This document shows, piece after piece, positions 1-6,409 of a DNA stretch of 30,705 bases. Every line of letters begins with the position of its first letter. Within the stretch, counting starts at the first letter, position 1. The translations under genes were made by a program, and so were the position numbers. The notes under the pieces were generated by a model, which had not been told where the DNA came from, did no database searches, and saw only the letters and a list, made by a program, of their open reading frames with translations. The DNA is from a virus. The stretch lies in IMG/VR virus record IMGVR_UViG_3300042879_001150, positions 1 through 30,705 of that record. One strand, given 5' to 3'.

Positions 1-427
1 TTGAGTCGATGACCGTCCAAGTCGCATCATACCCGCTCTCGGCCAAGTCTTGCATAATGACTCCAAGTCCCGATCCAAGGAGATCGTAAACATTTTCAAT
101 GATGATGTATTTTGGGGAAGATTCACGAATAACTCGCAAGTAGTGCTTCCACAGTCCGCTTCTCTCTCCATGAATTCCAAGTTTATTTTTGTTTGTGTTT
201 GCTCTTGAGATATCTTGGCAGGGAAAACCCCCTGTGATAACCCAAGGAGAAAACTCTGGTTTGAATGATGTGATGTCTCCATGAATTTTTGATTGTTTGA
301 AGTTTTTTCTTAACACCGCTTGAAGGCGGGGTTCGTATTCTACAAATGTATGGTCAAATTCTCCGGCCATTGATAGGCCCAACGCAAATCCTCCGATTCC
401 AGAAAATAAGTCTAAGTGTGTTTTCAT
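1..427 (-). CDS. DNA (cytosine-5) methyltransferase, C-terminus cut by window edge
   Basis: The protein transfers a methyl group from S-adenosylmethionine to carbon 5 of cytosine in DNA. The visible 142 residues start MKTHLDLFSGIGGFALGL, which is the SAM-binding motif I of this family. The catalytic Pro-Cys loop GGFPCQDIS is at residues 66-74 (Cys70) and the ENV motif VI is at 111-113. Together these are diagnostic. The target-recognition domain lies beyond the window. The ATG at 427 is separated by one base from a dispersed palindrome (429-444), which is immediately preceded by the stop codon of the upstream gene on the same strand. It is probably the third gene of a leftward early operon with the initiator-like gene. 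A phage methyltransferase may protect the DNA from host restriction, but no cognate nuclease is visible here. Confidence 0.93.
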   Translation of the reverse strand, partial: MKTHLDLFSGIGGFALGLSMAGEFDHTFVEYEPRLQAVLRKNFKQSKIHGDITSFKPEFSPWVITGGFPCQDISRANTNKNKLGIHGERSGLWKHYLRVIRESSPKYIIIENVYDLLGSGLGVIMQDLAESGYDATWTVIDS

Positions 428-428
428 T

Positions 429-444
429 TTATCGGTAACGATAA
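429..444. promoter_or_regulatory. Dispersed palindrome, site 1 (operator candidate)
   Basis: TTATCGGTAACGATAA. On the minus strand it follows directly after the TAA stop (447-445) of the initiator-like gene and ends one base before the methyltransferase ATG, so it is essentially the whole gap between the two genes. Confidence 0.75.
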
Positions 445-1359
445 TTACTCGTTTGGTTTCACATTGGCCCAGTATTTGCCAGCGGCTACCGGGTCTAGTT
501 TCTCGTCGGGGATTTCTGGGGCTGGCGGGAACATGGCACGGGCCTTGTCGATCTCACCAGCCCAGTTGTTAAGCAAGGTAAGCATGGAGCGGCGTGTGAA
601 GACATCCTTCTCCCCGCGCTTGGCGTAGAGCTTTTCGAGCAGCTTCCAGTCCTCCTCGCAGGTTTGGAAGTGAGGCTTGGCAGCGCGTAATTCGGCGGCA
701 GACCATGCCGTAGCATCGCGGCGACCGAGCAGGCGGTTGGCTCGCGCCTTGAAATCGGCGGAGGTTATAGTTGATTGCAGAGAGCGCGAATCCATTGATG
801 AGCGTTCGGCAATCTGTGGGTTGGACGGTTTGGGAACATTGGAATCAACCGTAGGGAACAAATCAGTAGCCATGGTTTTCGGAGCGTCAGCGACAAAACC
901 ATCTGATGGTTCTTTTGATGGTTCCTTATGATGGTTCATATAAGGGAGACTAACGCGCGTTACCCCCACCCCCCGATAACCCGTGTTACCCCCTCCCCCA
1001 CTAACGCGTGTTACCCCCTCCCTAGCCACCAATCTGCTTTTCGGCGTAACCCATTCCATGATATCGCGGGTAATTTTATCATCGCCAATCTGGTCAACCA
1101 TGATCGTGTAGTAGTTCGATGTTTGCCTGCCAGACTGATCTTCTCTTTCTTCGCGTCTAACGACGCCGACCTCTATCAGAGCATTCAGATACTTCTTTGC
1201 TATCGGCTCGGACAAGTTGGCTTTCTCTGCAATTTTCCGAATGGAAGGCCAACAGGCACCATCGTCATTCGCACAATCGGCAAGGCTCAAAAGCACCAGC
1301 CGCGCATTACCCTCTGTCTTGCTCCGCTCAAAGACATCGGACATAATTTTGACACTCAT
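445..1359 (-). CDS. Replication-initiator-like protein with N-terminal winged helix
   Basis: This 304-aa protein has an N-terminal helix-turn-helix of the HTH_36/replication-initiator type at about residues 13-75 (RLVLLSLADCANDDGACWPS, then IRKIAEKANLSEP and KKYLNALIEVGVV). A low-complexity linker rich in Gly, Pro and Ser follows, then a charged, Trp-containing C-terminus. This is the layout of phage O-like initiators: a DNA-binding N-terminus, a linker, and a C-terminus that contacts the helicase or its loader. Two families of direct repeats lie inside its gene (905-937 and 952-1024), as the origin lies inside lambda O. The start is uncertain. ATG 1359 is chosen because the helix-turn-helix follows closely; ATG 1344 is possible, and an upstream ATG at 1443 would add residues that look untranslated. 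No Shine-Dalgarno is visible. The initiator role is inferred from architecture and context; a plain transcription factor is the alternative. Confidence 0.75.
   Translation of the reverse strand: MSVKIMSDVFERSKTEGNARLVLLSLADCANDDGACWPSIRKIAEKANLSEPIAKKYLNALIEVGVVRREEREDQSGRQTSNYYTIMVDQIGDDKITRDIMEWVTPKSRLVAREGVTRVSGGGGNTGYRGVGVTRVSLPYMNHHKEPSKEPSDGFVADAPKTMATDLFPTVDSNVPKPSNPQIAERSSMDSRSLQSTITSADFKARANRLLGRRDATAWSAAELRAAKPHFQTCEEDWKLLEKLYAKRGEKDVFTRRSMLTLLNNWAGEIDKARAMFPPAPEIPDEKLDPVAAGKYWANVKPNE
905..937. repeat. Three direct 8-bp repeats GATGGTTC (origin candidate, part 1)
   Basis: GATGGTTC occurs exactly at 905-912, 917-924 and 930-937, with starts 12 and 13 bp apart. The repeats lie inside the initiator-like gene and encode its Glu-Pro-Ser repeats on the minus strand. 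They sit beside the longer repeats at 952-1024. Together the two sets look like initiator or accessory-protein binding sites. Confidence 0.6.
952..1024. repeat. Three direct 25-26-bp iteron-like repeats (origin candidate, part 2)
   Basis: Copies begin at 952, 978 and 1003 and share AACnCGnGTTACCCCC followed by a C-rich stretch. The first copy contains the perfect palindrome AACGCGCGTT. The spacing (26 and 25 bp), the position in the middle of a winged-helix initiator-like gene, and the second repeat set next to it match the organisation of the lambda origin inside O. The DNA also encodes a Gly-Val-Thr-Arg-Val-Ser repeat, so protein-level duplication is an alternative. Confidence 0.6.
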
Positions 1360-1366
1360 AAGTGAA

Positions 1367-1381
1367 AAGGGGCGACCCCTT
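1367..1381 (-). terminator. Weak hairpin before the initiator-like gene, possible attenuator
   Basis: AAGGGG-CGA-CCCCTT forms a perfect 6-bp stem. On the minus strand it is followed by only a short T run (four Ts including stem bases), 7 bases before the ATG at 1359. It could reduce readthrough from the upstream leftward gene. A second hairpin, GTGGTG-AAAC-CACCAC, lies at 1418-1433 in the same 183-bp gap. I see nothing else in that gap. Confidence 0.3.
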
Positions 1382-1542
1382 GCGGTGGCGAGCAGAAGCG
1401 GCAACTGACGCATGAGAGTGGTGAAACCACCACAAGGGATCATATATTATTGTTTACTTAATTCTGCTCTGTTTACTTCGGCTCTCACCCCGAAGGCGCG
1501 TTCTCACGCACATGGGCACACTAGCGGGCGCGAGTTTTCATG

Positions 1543-1926
1543 TCAAGCCAATTTCTCGCCGATCACAATCTTTTCTACTTTCCCCTGCGCCCAGTCATCA
1601 ATCTCGTCCATCATGTCTACCCAGAAAGCCTCGGCATCCTCCTTGTTCTGTAGTTCCAGCACGGAGAGTTTGCGCTCGTAGTTGCTCGCCTCATCGTTGA
1701 TGTAGACCTCCAGCATGTAGACCTTCTGGGCGACTCCAAGGAAAGTAGCGAGGAGGGCGTGACCGGACGGGCGGCAGGCTAGGACGATCTCCTTGTCCAC
1801 TTGGGCGGGGATATCGTAGCTCATCACGATGCCCTCACCGAGTAGCTTGGAGAAGGCGAGGTTGGAGATGATGATGCTCGTCTGCGCGGCGGTCGCGATG
1901 AATCGGCCTACTTCTTCGTCATTCAT
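1543..1926 (-). CDS. Unknown 127-aa early protein
   Basis: I do not recognise this family. The 127-aa product is acidic in its C-terminal half (DDWAQ-type segment) and begins MNDEEVGRFIATAAQ. There is no signal peptide, metal motif or clear membrane segment. The ATG at 1926-1924 is chosen over the much longer upstream extension. The extension is Arg/Ser/Pro-rich, antisense to the XRE regulator, and looks untranslated. With this start, the first A of the ATG is the last base of the dispersed palindrome at 1926-1941, so the start codon overlaps the site. It is the first gene of the leftward operon and diverges from the XRE regulator, the position where phages often encode an early regulatory or anti-host protein. 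That role is inference only. Confidence 0.7.
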   Translation of the reverse strand: MNDEEVGRFIATAAQTSIIISNLAFSKLLGEGIVMSYDIPAQVDKEIVLACRPSGHALLATFLGVAQKVYMLEVYINDEASNYERKLSVLELQNKEDAEAFWVDMMDEIDDWAQGKVEKIVIGEKLA

Positions 1927-1941
1927 TATCGGTAACGATAA
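1926..1941. promoter_or_regulatory. Dispersed palindrome, site 2, in the divergent control region
   Basis: TTATCGGTAACGATAA. It overlaps the ATG of the leftward gene (1926) and lies 11 bp upstream of the -35-like box of the XRE regulator gene. This is where an autoregulatory operator would be expected. Confidence 0.75.
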
Positions 1942-1964
1942 CGAATCTGCGCTTGACTTGTCAA
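1935..1964 (-). promoter_or_regulatory. Possible leftward promoter
   Basis: On the minus strand, TTGACA (1964-1959) is followed after 18 bp by TATCGT (1940-1935), which matches four of six -10 consensus bases and lies inside the palindrome. Transcription would then start almost at the ATG at 1926. Its -35 box abuts the rightward one, forming TTGACTTGTCAA. Confidence 0.35.
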
Positions 1965-1980
1965 TAAAAGTTTCTATACT
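1953..1980 (+). promoter_or_regulatory. Promoter of the XRE regulator gene, possibly leaderless
   Basis: TTGACT (1953-1958), a 16-bp spacer and TATACT (1975-1980) form a good sigma70-type promoter. The expected start, at about 1986-1988, almost coincides with the ATG at 1989, so the mRNA would have little or no leader, as for lambda cI made from PRM. Confidence 0.55.
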
Positions 1981-1988
1981 CCCCCGCG

Positions 1989-2303
1989 ATGGATCACCCA
2001 CTACTAGGAGCCTACGAAGCCTGCATGGAAGCCTACGAGAGAAGTCGGATGTTGCGGCAGGCCGGGAGGGCCGTATTCGGCAAAGAGTTGAAGTTGGCGA
2101 GGAAAAATCTCGGCATGACCGTGAGGGAGATGGGCAGCGTGGTGGGGACAACAGGAGCGTTAATCAACCAGATCGAGACCAGCAGCCGATCTATCTTGAA
2201 GCTGGATCAGGTCAAGAAAATCGTGGAGCTATGCTTAAACGGAAAACACCAATCAGAGCAAAAAGCGGATTCAAGAAGCGAGGGGGAAGGCTACGAGCGG
2301 TAA
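1989..2303 (+). CDS. XRE-family helix-turn-helix transcriptional regulator
   Basis: This 104-aa protein has a Cro/CI-type helix-turn-helix at about residues 30-75: FGKELKLARKNLGMTVREMG, then VVGTTGALINQIETSSRSI, then a third helical segment (LDQVKKIVELCL). There is no C-terminal peptidase domain of the LexA/CI type, so it would not be self-cleaving. The gene follows a recognisable promoter and diverges from the leftward early operon, with a copy of the dispersed palindrome between them. It is therefore the best candidate in the window for the protein that binds that palindrome, but there is no direct evidence. Its 3' end overlaps the HNH gene by about 70 bases. A Cro-like, repressor or antitoxin-like role are all possible. 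Confidence 0.85.
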   Translation: MDHPLLGAYEACMEAYERSRMLRQAGRAVFGKELKLARKNLGMTVREMGSVVGTTGALINQIETSSRSILKLDQVKKIVELCLNGKHQSEQKADSRSEGEGYER

Positions 2304-2548
2304 GCAAGAGTCGGGCGAAGGTGAACGAGATTTACCGAGCCGCGAAGCAGATGTATATGTTTGAACATCCTAACTGCGAGATATGCGGGAAAGTGGCACA
2401 CGATCTTCACCACAAATGCGGGCGCGGGAAGAATCTCTGTAACATGAACACATTCATGGCCCTTTGCCGTTTGTGTCACGATAGCGTCCACCATAATGTA
2501 GCTTGGGCCAGAGAGCGCGGCTACATTCAATACGATTACAAACCATGA
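2231..2548 (+). CDS. HNH endonuclease
   Basis: This is a 105-aa nuclease-type protein. A very basic N-terminus (MLKRKTPIRAKSGFKKRGGR) is followed by a CxxC pair at 49-52 (CEICGK), LHH at 59-61, an Asn-containing middle (NMNTFMALC) and a second CxxC with downstream His residues (CRLCHDSVHH, 79-88). These are the zinc-binding and betabeta-alpha-metal elements of the HNH family. The enzyme would nick or cut double-stranded DNA. In many phages a small HNH protein works with terminase at packaging ends, but here the large terminase is 2 kb away on the other strand. ATG 2231 is chosen because the homologous region begins there. It overlaps the XRE gene by 73 bases, and its stop overlaps the next ATG (ATGA). 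Confidence 0.85.
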   Translation: MLKRKTPIRAKSGFKKRGGRLRAVSKSRAKVNEIYRAAKQMYMFEHPNCEICGKVAHDLHHKCGRGKNLCNMNTFMALCRLCHDSVHHNVAWARERGYIQYDYKP

Positions 2549-2775
2549 GCTACAACCAACCATTCGAGTCCCTAGTCAAAGTGCGCGGGTATATCTGCGC
2601 GGAGAACCCATATAAGATTCGCTTCATGCAGACCTACAACGACTGCTGGATCAAGCGGAAAGATATTACGAACATCGAGCGCGTGGAGAAGACCAGCGAA
2701 GGCTACTGGCTATCCTTCCTCACAGTCCGCGAAGAAGTGGCGAACGAGCTTGAGCTTGACGGGGAGCTTGCTTAA
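2545..2775 (+). CDS. Unknown 76-aa protein
   Basis: I do not recognise this family. The product has alternating hydrophobic and aromatic residues (KVRGYICAENPYKIRFMQTY, then WIKRKDITNIERVE and EGYWLSFLTVREEVANELEL), consistent with a small beta-rich fold. It has no signal peptide or obvious catalytic motif. The ATG at 2545 overlaps the stop of the HNH gene (ATGA), indicating translational coupling, and is preferred over an upstream in-frame ATG at 2503. It is the last gene of the short rightward cluster that begins with the XRE regulator. One base after its TAA comes a copy of the dispersed palindrome. Confidence 0.7.
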   Translation: MSYNQPFESLVKVRGYICAENPYKIRFMQTYNDCWIKRKDITNIERVEKTSEGYWLSFLTVREEVANELELDGELA

Positions 2776-2776
2776 A

Positions 2777-2792
2777 TTATCGTTACCGATAA
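2777..2792. promoter_or_regulatory. Dispersed palindrome, site 3
   Basis: TTATCGTTACCGATAA, one base after the stop of the 76-aa gene and 46 bp before the ATG at 2839. It separates the regulatory cluster from the first structural genes. A TTGACG box lies at 2756-2761. Confidence 0.7.
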
Positions 2793-2801
2793 ATTGTGCT
2801 T

Positions 2802-2819
2802 GCGGAATTAATTTTCCGC
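2802..2819. repeat. Inverted repeat in the leader of the 2839 gene
   Basis: GCGGAA-TTAATT-TTCCGC is a perfect 6-bp inverted repeat with a 6-base centre, 19 bp before the ATG. There is no T-tract, so it is not a terminator. It could be a protein site or a small leader hairpin. Confidence 0.4.
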
Positions 2820-2838
2820 GAGAATAGTGTAAAGAACT

Positions 2839-3471
2839 ATGGCTTCTCCAGACAGACATTTCGCAAACGCGGCGATCTTCACGCACAGCACGGGACTCAC
2901 TCCGAACAGCGGAGACGCGGCACTCTACATTAAGAGTGACAACAAGGCCTACATCAAAGATTCTGCTGGCACGGAAGCTGCTGTGGGTGGTGGTGGCACG
3001 AAGACCTACGCCGTCTTCAACGCTAACGACAACCAACCTCCCGCCACAAACTTTGCCACGCTGGATACCCGCAATAGCATCGCCATCCTCGACTTTGACG
3101 ATACCACCGATGAAAGCGCAATCTTTCTTGGCATCATCCCAGAGGCGGCAGTCCTTGGAAGCGGACTCAAGATTCGCCTCATCTGGACAGCAACCACCGC
3201 CACCTCTGGAGACTGCGTGTGGGACGCTGCATTAGAGAGGATGAATACTGACATCGACACGGATAGCTTCGACACCGCAGCCAGCGTGACTACTACGACC
3301 AACGGAACCAGCGGAGTGCCGAACTACTCGGAGATCACCTTGACCACCATCGACTCCGTCGTCGCAGGCGACGGCTTCCGACTCAAAATCACACGCGACG
3401 CAAACAATGCGAGCGACACCATGACAGGCGATGCCGAGTTGATTGCTGTCGAAGTAAGGAGCGCGGCGTAA
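2839..3471 (+). CDS. Beta-rich virion structural protein, probable head or tail decoration
   Basis: This 210-aa protein has a composition typical of phage surface proteins: rich in Thr, Ala, Asp and Ser, low in Lys, with alternating beta-strand patterns and no membrane segment. The N-terminus (NSGDAALYIKSDNKAYIKDSAGTE) resembles the short head-binding motif seen in several phage fibre and appendage proteins. The C-terminal half (LGSGLKIRLIWTATTATSGD, and later VVAGDGFRLKITRDANNASD) looks like a jelly-roll or beta-sandwich. The gene is the first of a three-gene block. Its TAA shares a base with the next ATG. Codon use is strongly C-ending, like the capsid gene, consistent with high expression. 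The structural role is inferred; the exact location in the virion is unknown. Confidence 0.6.
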   Translation: MASPDRHFANAAIFTHSTGLTPNSGDAALYIKSDNKAYIKDSAGTEAAVGGGGTKTYAVFNANDNQPPATNFATLDTRNSIAILDFDDTTDESAIFLGIIPEAAVLGSGLKIRLIWTATTATSGDCVWDAALERMNTDIDTDSFDTAASVTTTTNGTSGVPNYSEITLTTIDSVVAGDGFRLKITRDANNASDTMTGDAELIAVEVRSAA

Positions 3472-4121
3472 TGGCTTACGATTTCACGGCAGCGAGCAGT
3501 CAGTTTCTTTCTGTAGCATCAGCACCAGCAACAGTCGCACCGTTAACAATGGCCTGCTGGTTTCGCTCTGCAACAGTCACAACTGCGTATGGTTTGATTT
3601 GTTTAAATTCGACCACCGCAACGGATCGGCACGCTCTATTGTTGAGGGGAGACTTATCTGGAGATCCTGTTTCTTTTTTTTCTGCCGCAGGTGCATCAAA
3701 TGCGGCCGCGAATAGCACAACCTCATTTAGTGCTAACACTTGGTCTCATGCTTGTGGGGTTCTTTCATCGAGCGCAAGCAGGTCTGTTTATCTGAATGCG
3801 GGGGGGGTGGCTACAGAAACAACAAACTTGGCAACAACTGGACTAACCCAAACCTCTATCGGTGCTCAACGATTTTCAACATTTCCTTCAGGAGCGAGTT
3901 TTATGGGCGGTCAAATCGCAGAAGTCGGCATCTGGAACGCAGCCCTAACCGCCGCCGAAATCGCCTCCCTCGCAGCAGGCATGACCTGCGACAAAATCCG
4001 CCCGCAAAATCTCGTTTTCTACGCCCCACTCGTCCGCGACCTCAACGACCAAAAAGGCGGCTTGACCATCACCAACAACAACGCCGCCACCGTCGCCAAC
4101 CACCCAAGAGTTTATGCCTAA
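3471..4121 (+). CDS. LamG/concanavalin-like domain protein, probable adhesin or appendage
   Basis: This 216-aa protein has a single LamG-like beta-sandwich. It begins MAYDFTAASSQFLSVASAPA, then FTAxWxR-type strands (LTMACWFRSATV), the NTWSHACGVL strand, a later GGQIAEVGIWNAALTAAEIA strand-helix that is characteristic of LamG_3 domains, and a C-terminal LVFYAPLVRDLNDQKGG. Such domains bind carbohydrates or proteins and are common on phage particles. The start shares one base with the previous stop. The gene contains a run of eight G residues at 3800-3807, a potential slippage site that would truncate the protein. Its 3' end overlaps the next gene by 8 bases. Confidence 0.75.
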   Translation: MAYDFTAASSQFLSVASAPATVAPLTMACWFRSATVTTAYGLICLNSTTATDRHALLLRGDLSGDPVSFFSAAGASNAAANSTTSFSANTWSHACGVLSSSASRSVYLNAGGVATETTNLATTGLTQTSIGAQRFSTFPSGASFMGGQIAEVGIWNAALTAAEIASLAAGMTCDKIRPQNLVFYAPLVRDLNDQKGGLTITNNNAATVANHPRVYA

Positions 4122-4533
4122 TTATTATAATAAGACCACCTTTGAGCGCAAAGACATCGCGCAGGAACTGATTGATCTCTGGACCGAGACGAGCAACCCC
4201 AAGCTCGGCGAGTATGAGTTAACCCCACCCGCCCCATCACCAGATGCGGTATGGGACAATGGGCAATGGGTCATCCCTCCTCCTCCGACATACACCGCAG
4301 AGCAATGGCTCGCCAAAGAAGGCTACGGCCCCACTCAGTTGGTTACATTGCTTGATCTATTCGCAGAGCTTACCGCTGCCGCCAAGGTATCGCCCAAGCT
4401 CGATGAGGTGAAGGCATGGACGAACGCTATCCTCGGAGAGTATGTGCAGAGCAACCAGCCCAAAGAAGACTGGGGTGCCGCGCCATTTGGATTCAACGAG
4501 ACGGTGATCGAAGCCTACGGGTTGCTCGCCTAA
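4114..4533 (+). CDS. Unknown 139-aa protein, possibly an appendage assembly protein
   Basis: I do not recognise a specific family. The sequence has a Trp/Pro segment at about residues 46-57 (WDNGQWVIPPPP), followed by EQWLAKEGYGPTQLVTLLDL and an amphipathic helical C-terminus. Small Trp- and Pro-containing proteins encoded right after a fibre gene are often fibre-assembly chaperones, and the 8-base overlap with the LamG gene suggests translational coupling. That function is inference. The gene converges with terminase, and the two stop codons overlap by four bases (4530-4533), leaving no room for a terminator between them. Confidence 0.65.
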   Translation: MPNYYNKTTFERKDIAQELIDLWTETSNPKLGEYELTPPAPSPDAVWDNGQWVIPPPPTYTAEQWLAKEGYGPTQLVTLLDLFAELTAAAKVSPKLDEVKAWTNAILGEYVQSNQPKEDWGAAPFGFNETVIEAYGLLA

Positions 4534-6371
4534 TCCTCGCCCCACGAATCTGAGGAGTAGGCATCCTCTTCGCTATCGGGTTGAATCTTATTTTCGGGTC
4601 TAGCCCAGAAGCGGTCGGTAGGCACAGTTTTATCGGTTCCGATAAAAACAAGTCCGTAGCGGCGAGCCATCTCGACCATATAGATGAAGCTGTCGGAAAG
4701 GTCTGGAGAGTAACCAGTTCTGCCCTTGAGGTCATCCTTTGTTTCGATGGACATCTTCTTATTCTTGGTGCGCCACCTACGCAGGCATAGCTCGCGTCCG
4801 AGATCGCTAGCCGGGTCCAGCCCATAGATCACCTTGGCCTTCAAACCGTGGTAGACAGAAAAGAAGTATTCCGAGACAAGGCGATCATAGACCTCATTAC
4901 AAGGTCGCTTATCCACATCCGCCGCGATTCGGTCGGTAGGCTTACCCATAGAAGAGATAAGAGCGATAGAGTGCCCATTGGGATCAAAGCGCAGCCATTC
5001 GCGGATGATCGCTTGGCCCACGCGCCCACCATCTCCGCTCACATCCATACCAAAGCGTTTCGGTTCCACCCCATATCTGCGGCAAATATCGACCACTTTC
5101 TCCGCAAGCTGGACATCAAACTCTTGGGCTGCGTTGGCAGAGAGTTGGATCACTTCTTGGTGCTGGAGGTAGAGAACCCTCGCGCTCGTTCCCCTGACAT
5201 TACCGAGCTTACCGATAGAGAGAACACAGCGATCCCCGCCTACAGTAAAGGCGGTATCAAAGCCAGCTACCTTCACAAACCCATCGGCAGACCAGATAGG
5301 TTCTTCAAGAGTATCGGCATTTCTGATCACATCGGAGGTGAGAATCGTCTGATTGAAGCCAGACTTCGGCCACCAGCCGATAGCATTGCGAACATAGTCC
5401 ACAGCATTCTCATCGCCGTAAGACATCTTAAGCATATCGGCCTGCTTCTGGCGATCCATGAGGAACGGGAATGGAGGAGGCTCGCTGGCAGGAGCGTCGA
5501 AGTTGGGAGACTTGTTGCCATTGTAGAAGAGGCAGATACCCGTCTCCGTCTCCCATTGGAGCATATCGGCATTCACAGTATCAAAGGTCGAGGCACCTTT
5601 GGGCATACACCAGCGGGTATGAGGATTGTCGCCAGTAGAAGGGTTGCCGATTCCAATAAAGACCTTATCGTTGTTGGAGGAAAGGTTCTGTCTGGCACTT
5701 AGCGCACCCATCTCCATTTCCGGCAACTCATCCATAGCAAGACGGATGCGCTTATTCTTACGACCACGCGTAGTGTCGATGGCTTTTTGCCCCTCATTAC
5801 CTTGAGGAAAGGCCAAGGCTTTGATAGCATTTTGGTATTCTTTTTCATCTTGTCCACTTGCTCCACCCCACACGATCATGTGGCGATAGTCGATTAGGTT
5901 TCCAATTCTATGTCTGGCACACTTGTAGAGTTTCGAGATGATACCCCAGATACGATCCTCCGAAGCACCGAGGGTAGTAGTCGCCACCCAAGAGGAAGTG
6001 CAATGAGGAGCCGCGCACCAGTCGAGGTAAATCCAGACAGAGACAGGGAACGACTTGCCAGCAGACGCCGCGCCAGCCAGCACCACATCGTCATTATTGC
6101 ACAGAGACTCAAAGGTGCGGAGCATTGAATGGTTGGTATACCCGCGATTCTTGATAATGACATCGGTCGGCCATTGGAGTTGGACGGCTTTGATAAAATG
6201 CTCAAATGGGGACATGAGTTTGAACTGCGAGAGATCGACATTCTTCTCGATGCAGAGCGTCTTGCCATACTGCCCGCGAGTGAGGGCGTAGCAGTATAGC
6301 TCAATCTGAAGATCGTCCATGTTATCGGGGAATAACATGCCGTAGCGTTGTATACCTTTTTTGCTTGACAT
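4530..6371 (-). CDS. terL: Terminase large subunit (packaging ATPase and nuclease)
   Basis: This 613-aa motor protein uses ATP hydrolysis to pump DNA into the procapsid and cuts the concatemer. Visible motifs are Walker A GAASAGKS at about residues 100-107, Walker B IRLAMDE at 209-215, and the RNase H-like nuclease acidic residues in VAGFDTAF (Asp at about 372), FGMDVSGDGG (about 443) and SPDLSDSF (about 560). The length is within the usual 450-650 range. ATG 6371 is chosen; ATG 6407 would overlap the divergent gene more deeply. It is oriented against all other packaging and capsid genes, an unusual arrangement. A copy of the dispersed palindrome lies inside the gene at 4630-4645. No small terminase is recognisable; the gene at 6410 is the nearest candidate. 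Confidence 0.95.
   Translation of the reverse strand: MSSKKGIQRYGMLFPDNMDDLQIELYCYALTRGQYGKTLCIEKNVDLSQFKLMSPFEHFIKAVQLQWPTDVIIKNRGYTNHSMLRTFESLCNNDDVVLAGAASAGKSFPVSVWIYLDWCAAPHCTSSWVATTTLGASEDRIWGIISKLYKCARHRIGNLIDYRHMIVWGGASGQDEKEYQNAIKALAFPQGNEGQKAIDTTRGRKNKRIRLAMDELPEMEMGALSARQNLSSNNDKVFIGIGNPSTGDNPHTRWCMPKGASTFDTVNADMLQWETETGICLFYNGNKSPNFDAPASEPPPFPFLMDRQKQADMLKMSYGDENAVDYVRNAIGWWPKSGFNQTILTSDVIRNADTLEEPIWSADGFVKVAGFDTAFTVGGDRCVLSIGKLGNVRGTSARVLYLQHQEVIQLSANAAQEFDVQLAEKVVDICRRYGVEPKRFGMDVSGDGGRVGQAIIREWLRFDPNGHSIALISSMGKPTDRIAADVDKRPCNEVYDRLVSEYFFSVYHGLKAKVIYGLDPASDLGRELCLRRWRTKNKKMSIETKDDLKGRTGYSPDLSDSFIYMVEMARRYGLVFIGTDKTVPTDRFWARPENKIQPDSEEDAYSSDSWGED
4630..4645. promoter_or_regulatory. 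Dispersed palindrome, site 4, inside terL
   Basis: TTATCGGTTCCGATAA, near the 3' end of terL. The coding strand reads through it as Ile-Gly-Thr-Asp-Lys. Confidence 0.6.
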
Positions 6372-6409
6372 CCGATATAGAAGACCACATCTTCTTGCCC
6401 AGATCAAGC

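Noticed and set aside
1829-2548. A 239-aa reading of the HNH gene beginning at 1829
   Set aside because: Its first part runs antisense through the leftward gene and control region and out of frame with the XRE gene; the nuclease-like sequence begins at the ATG at 2231.
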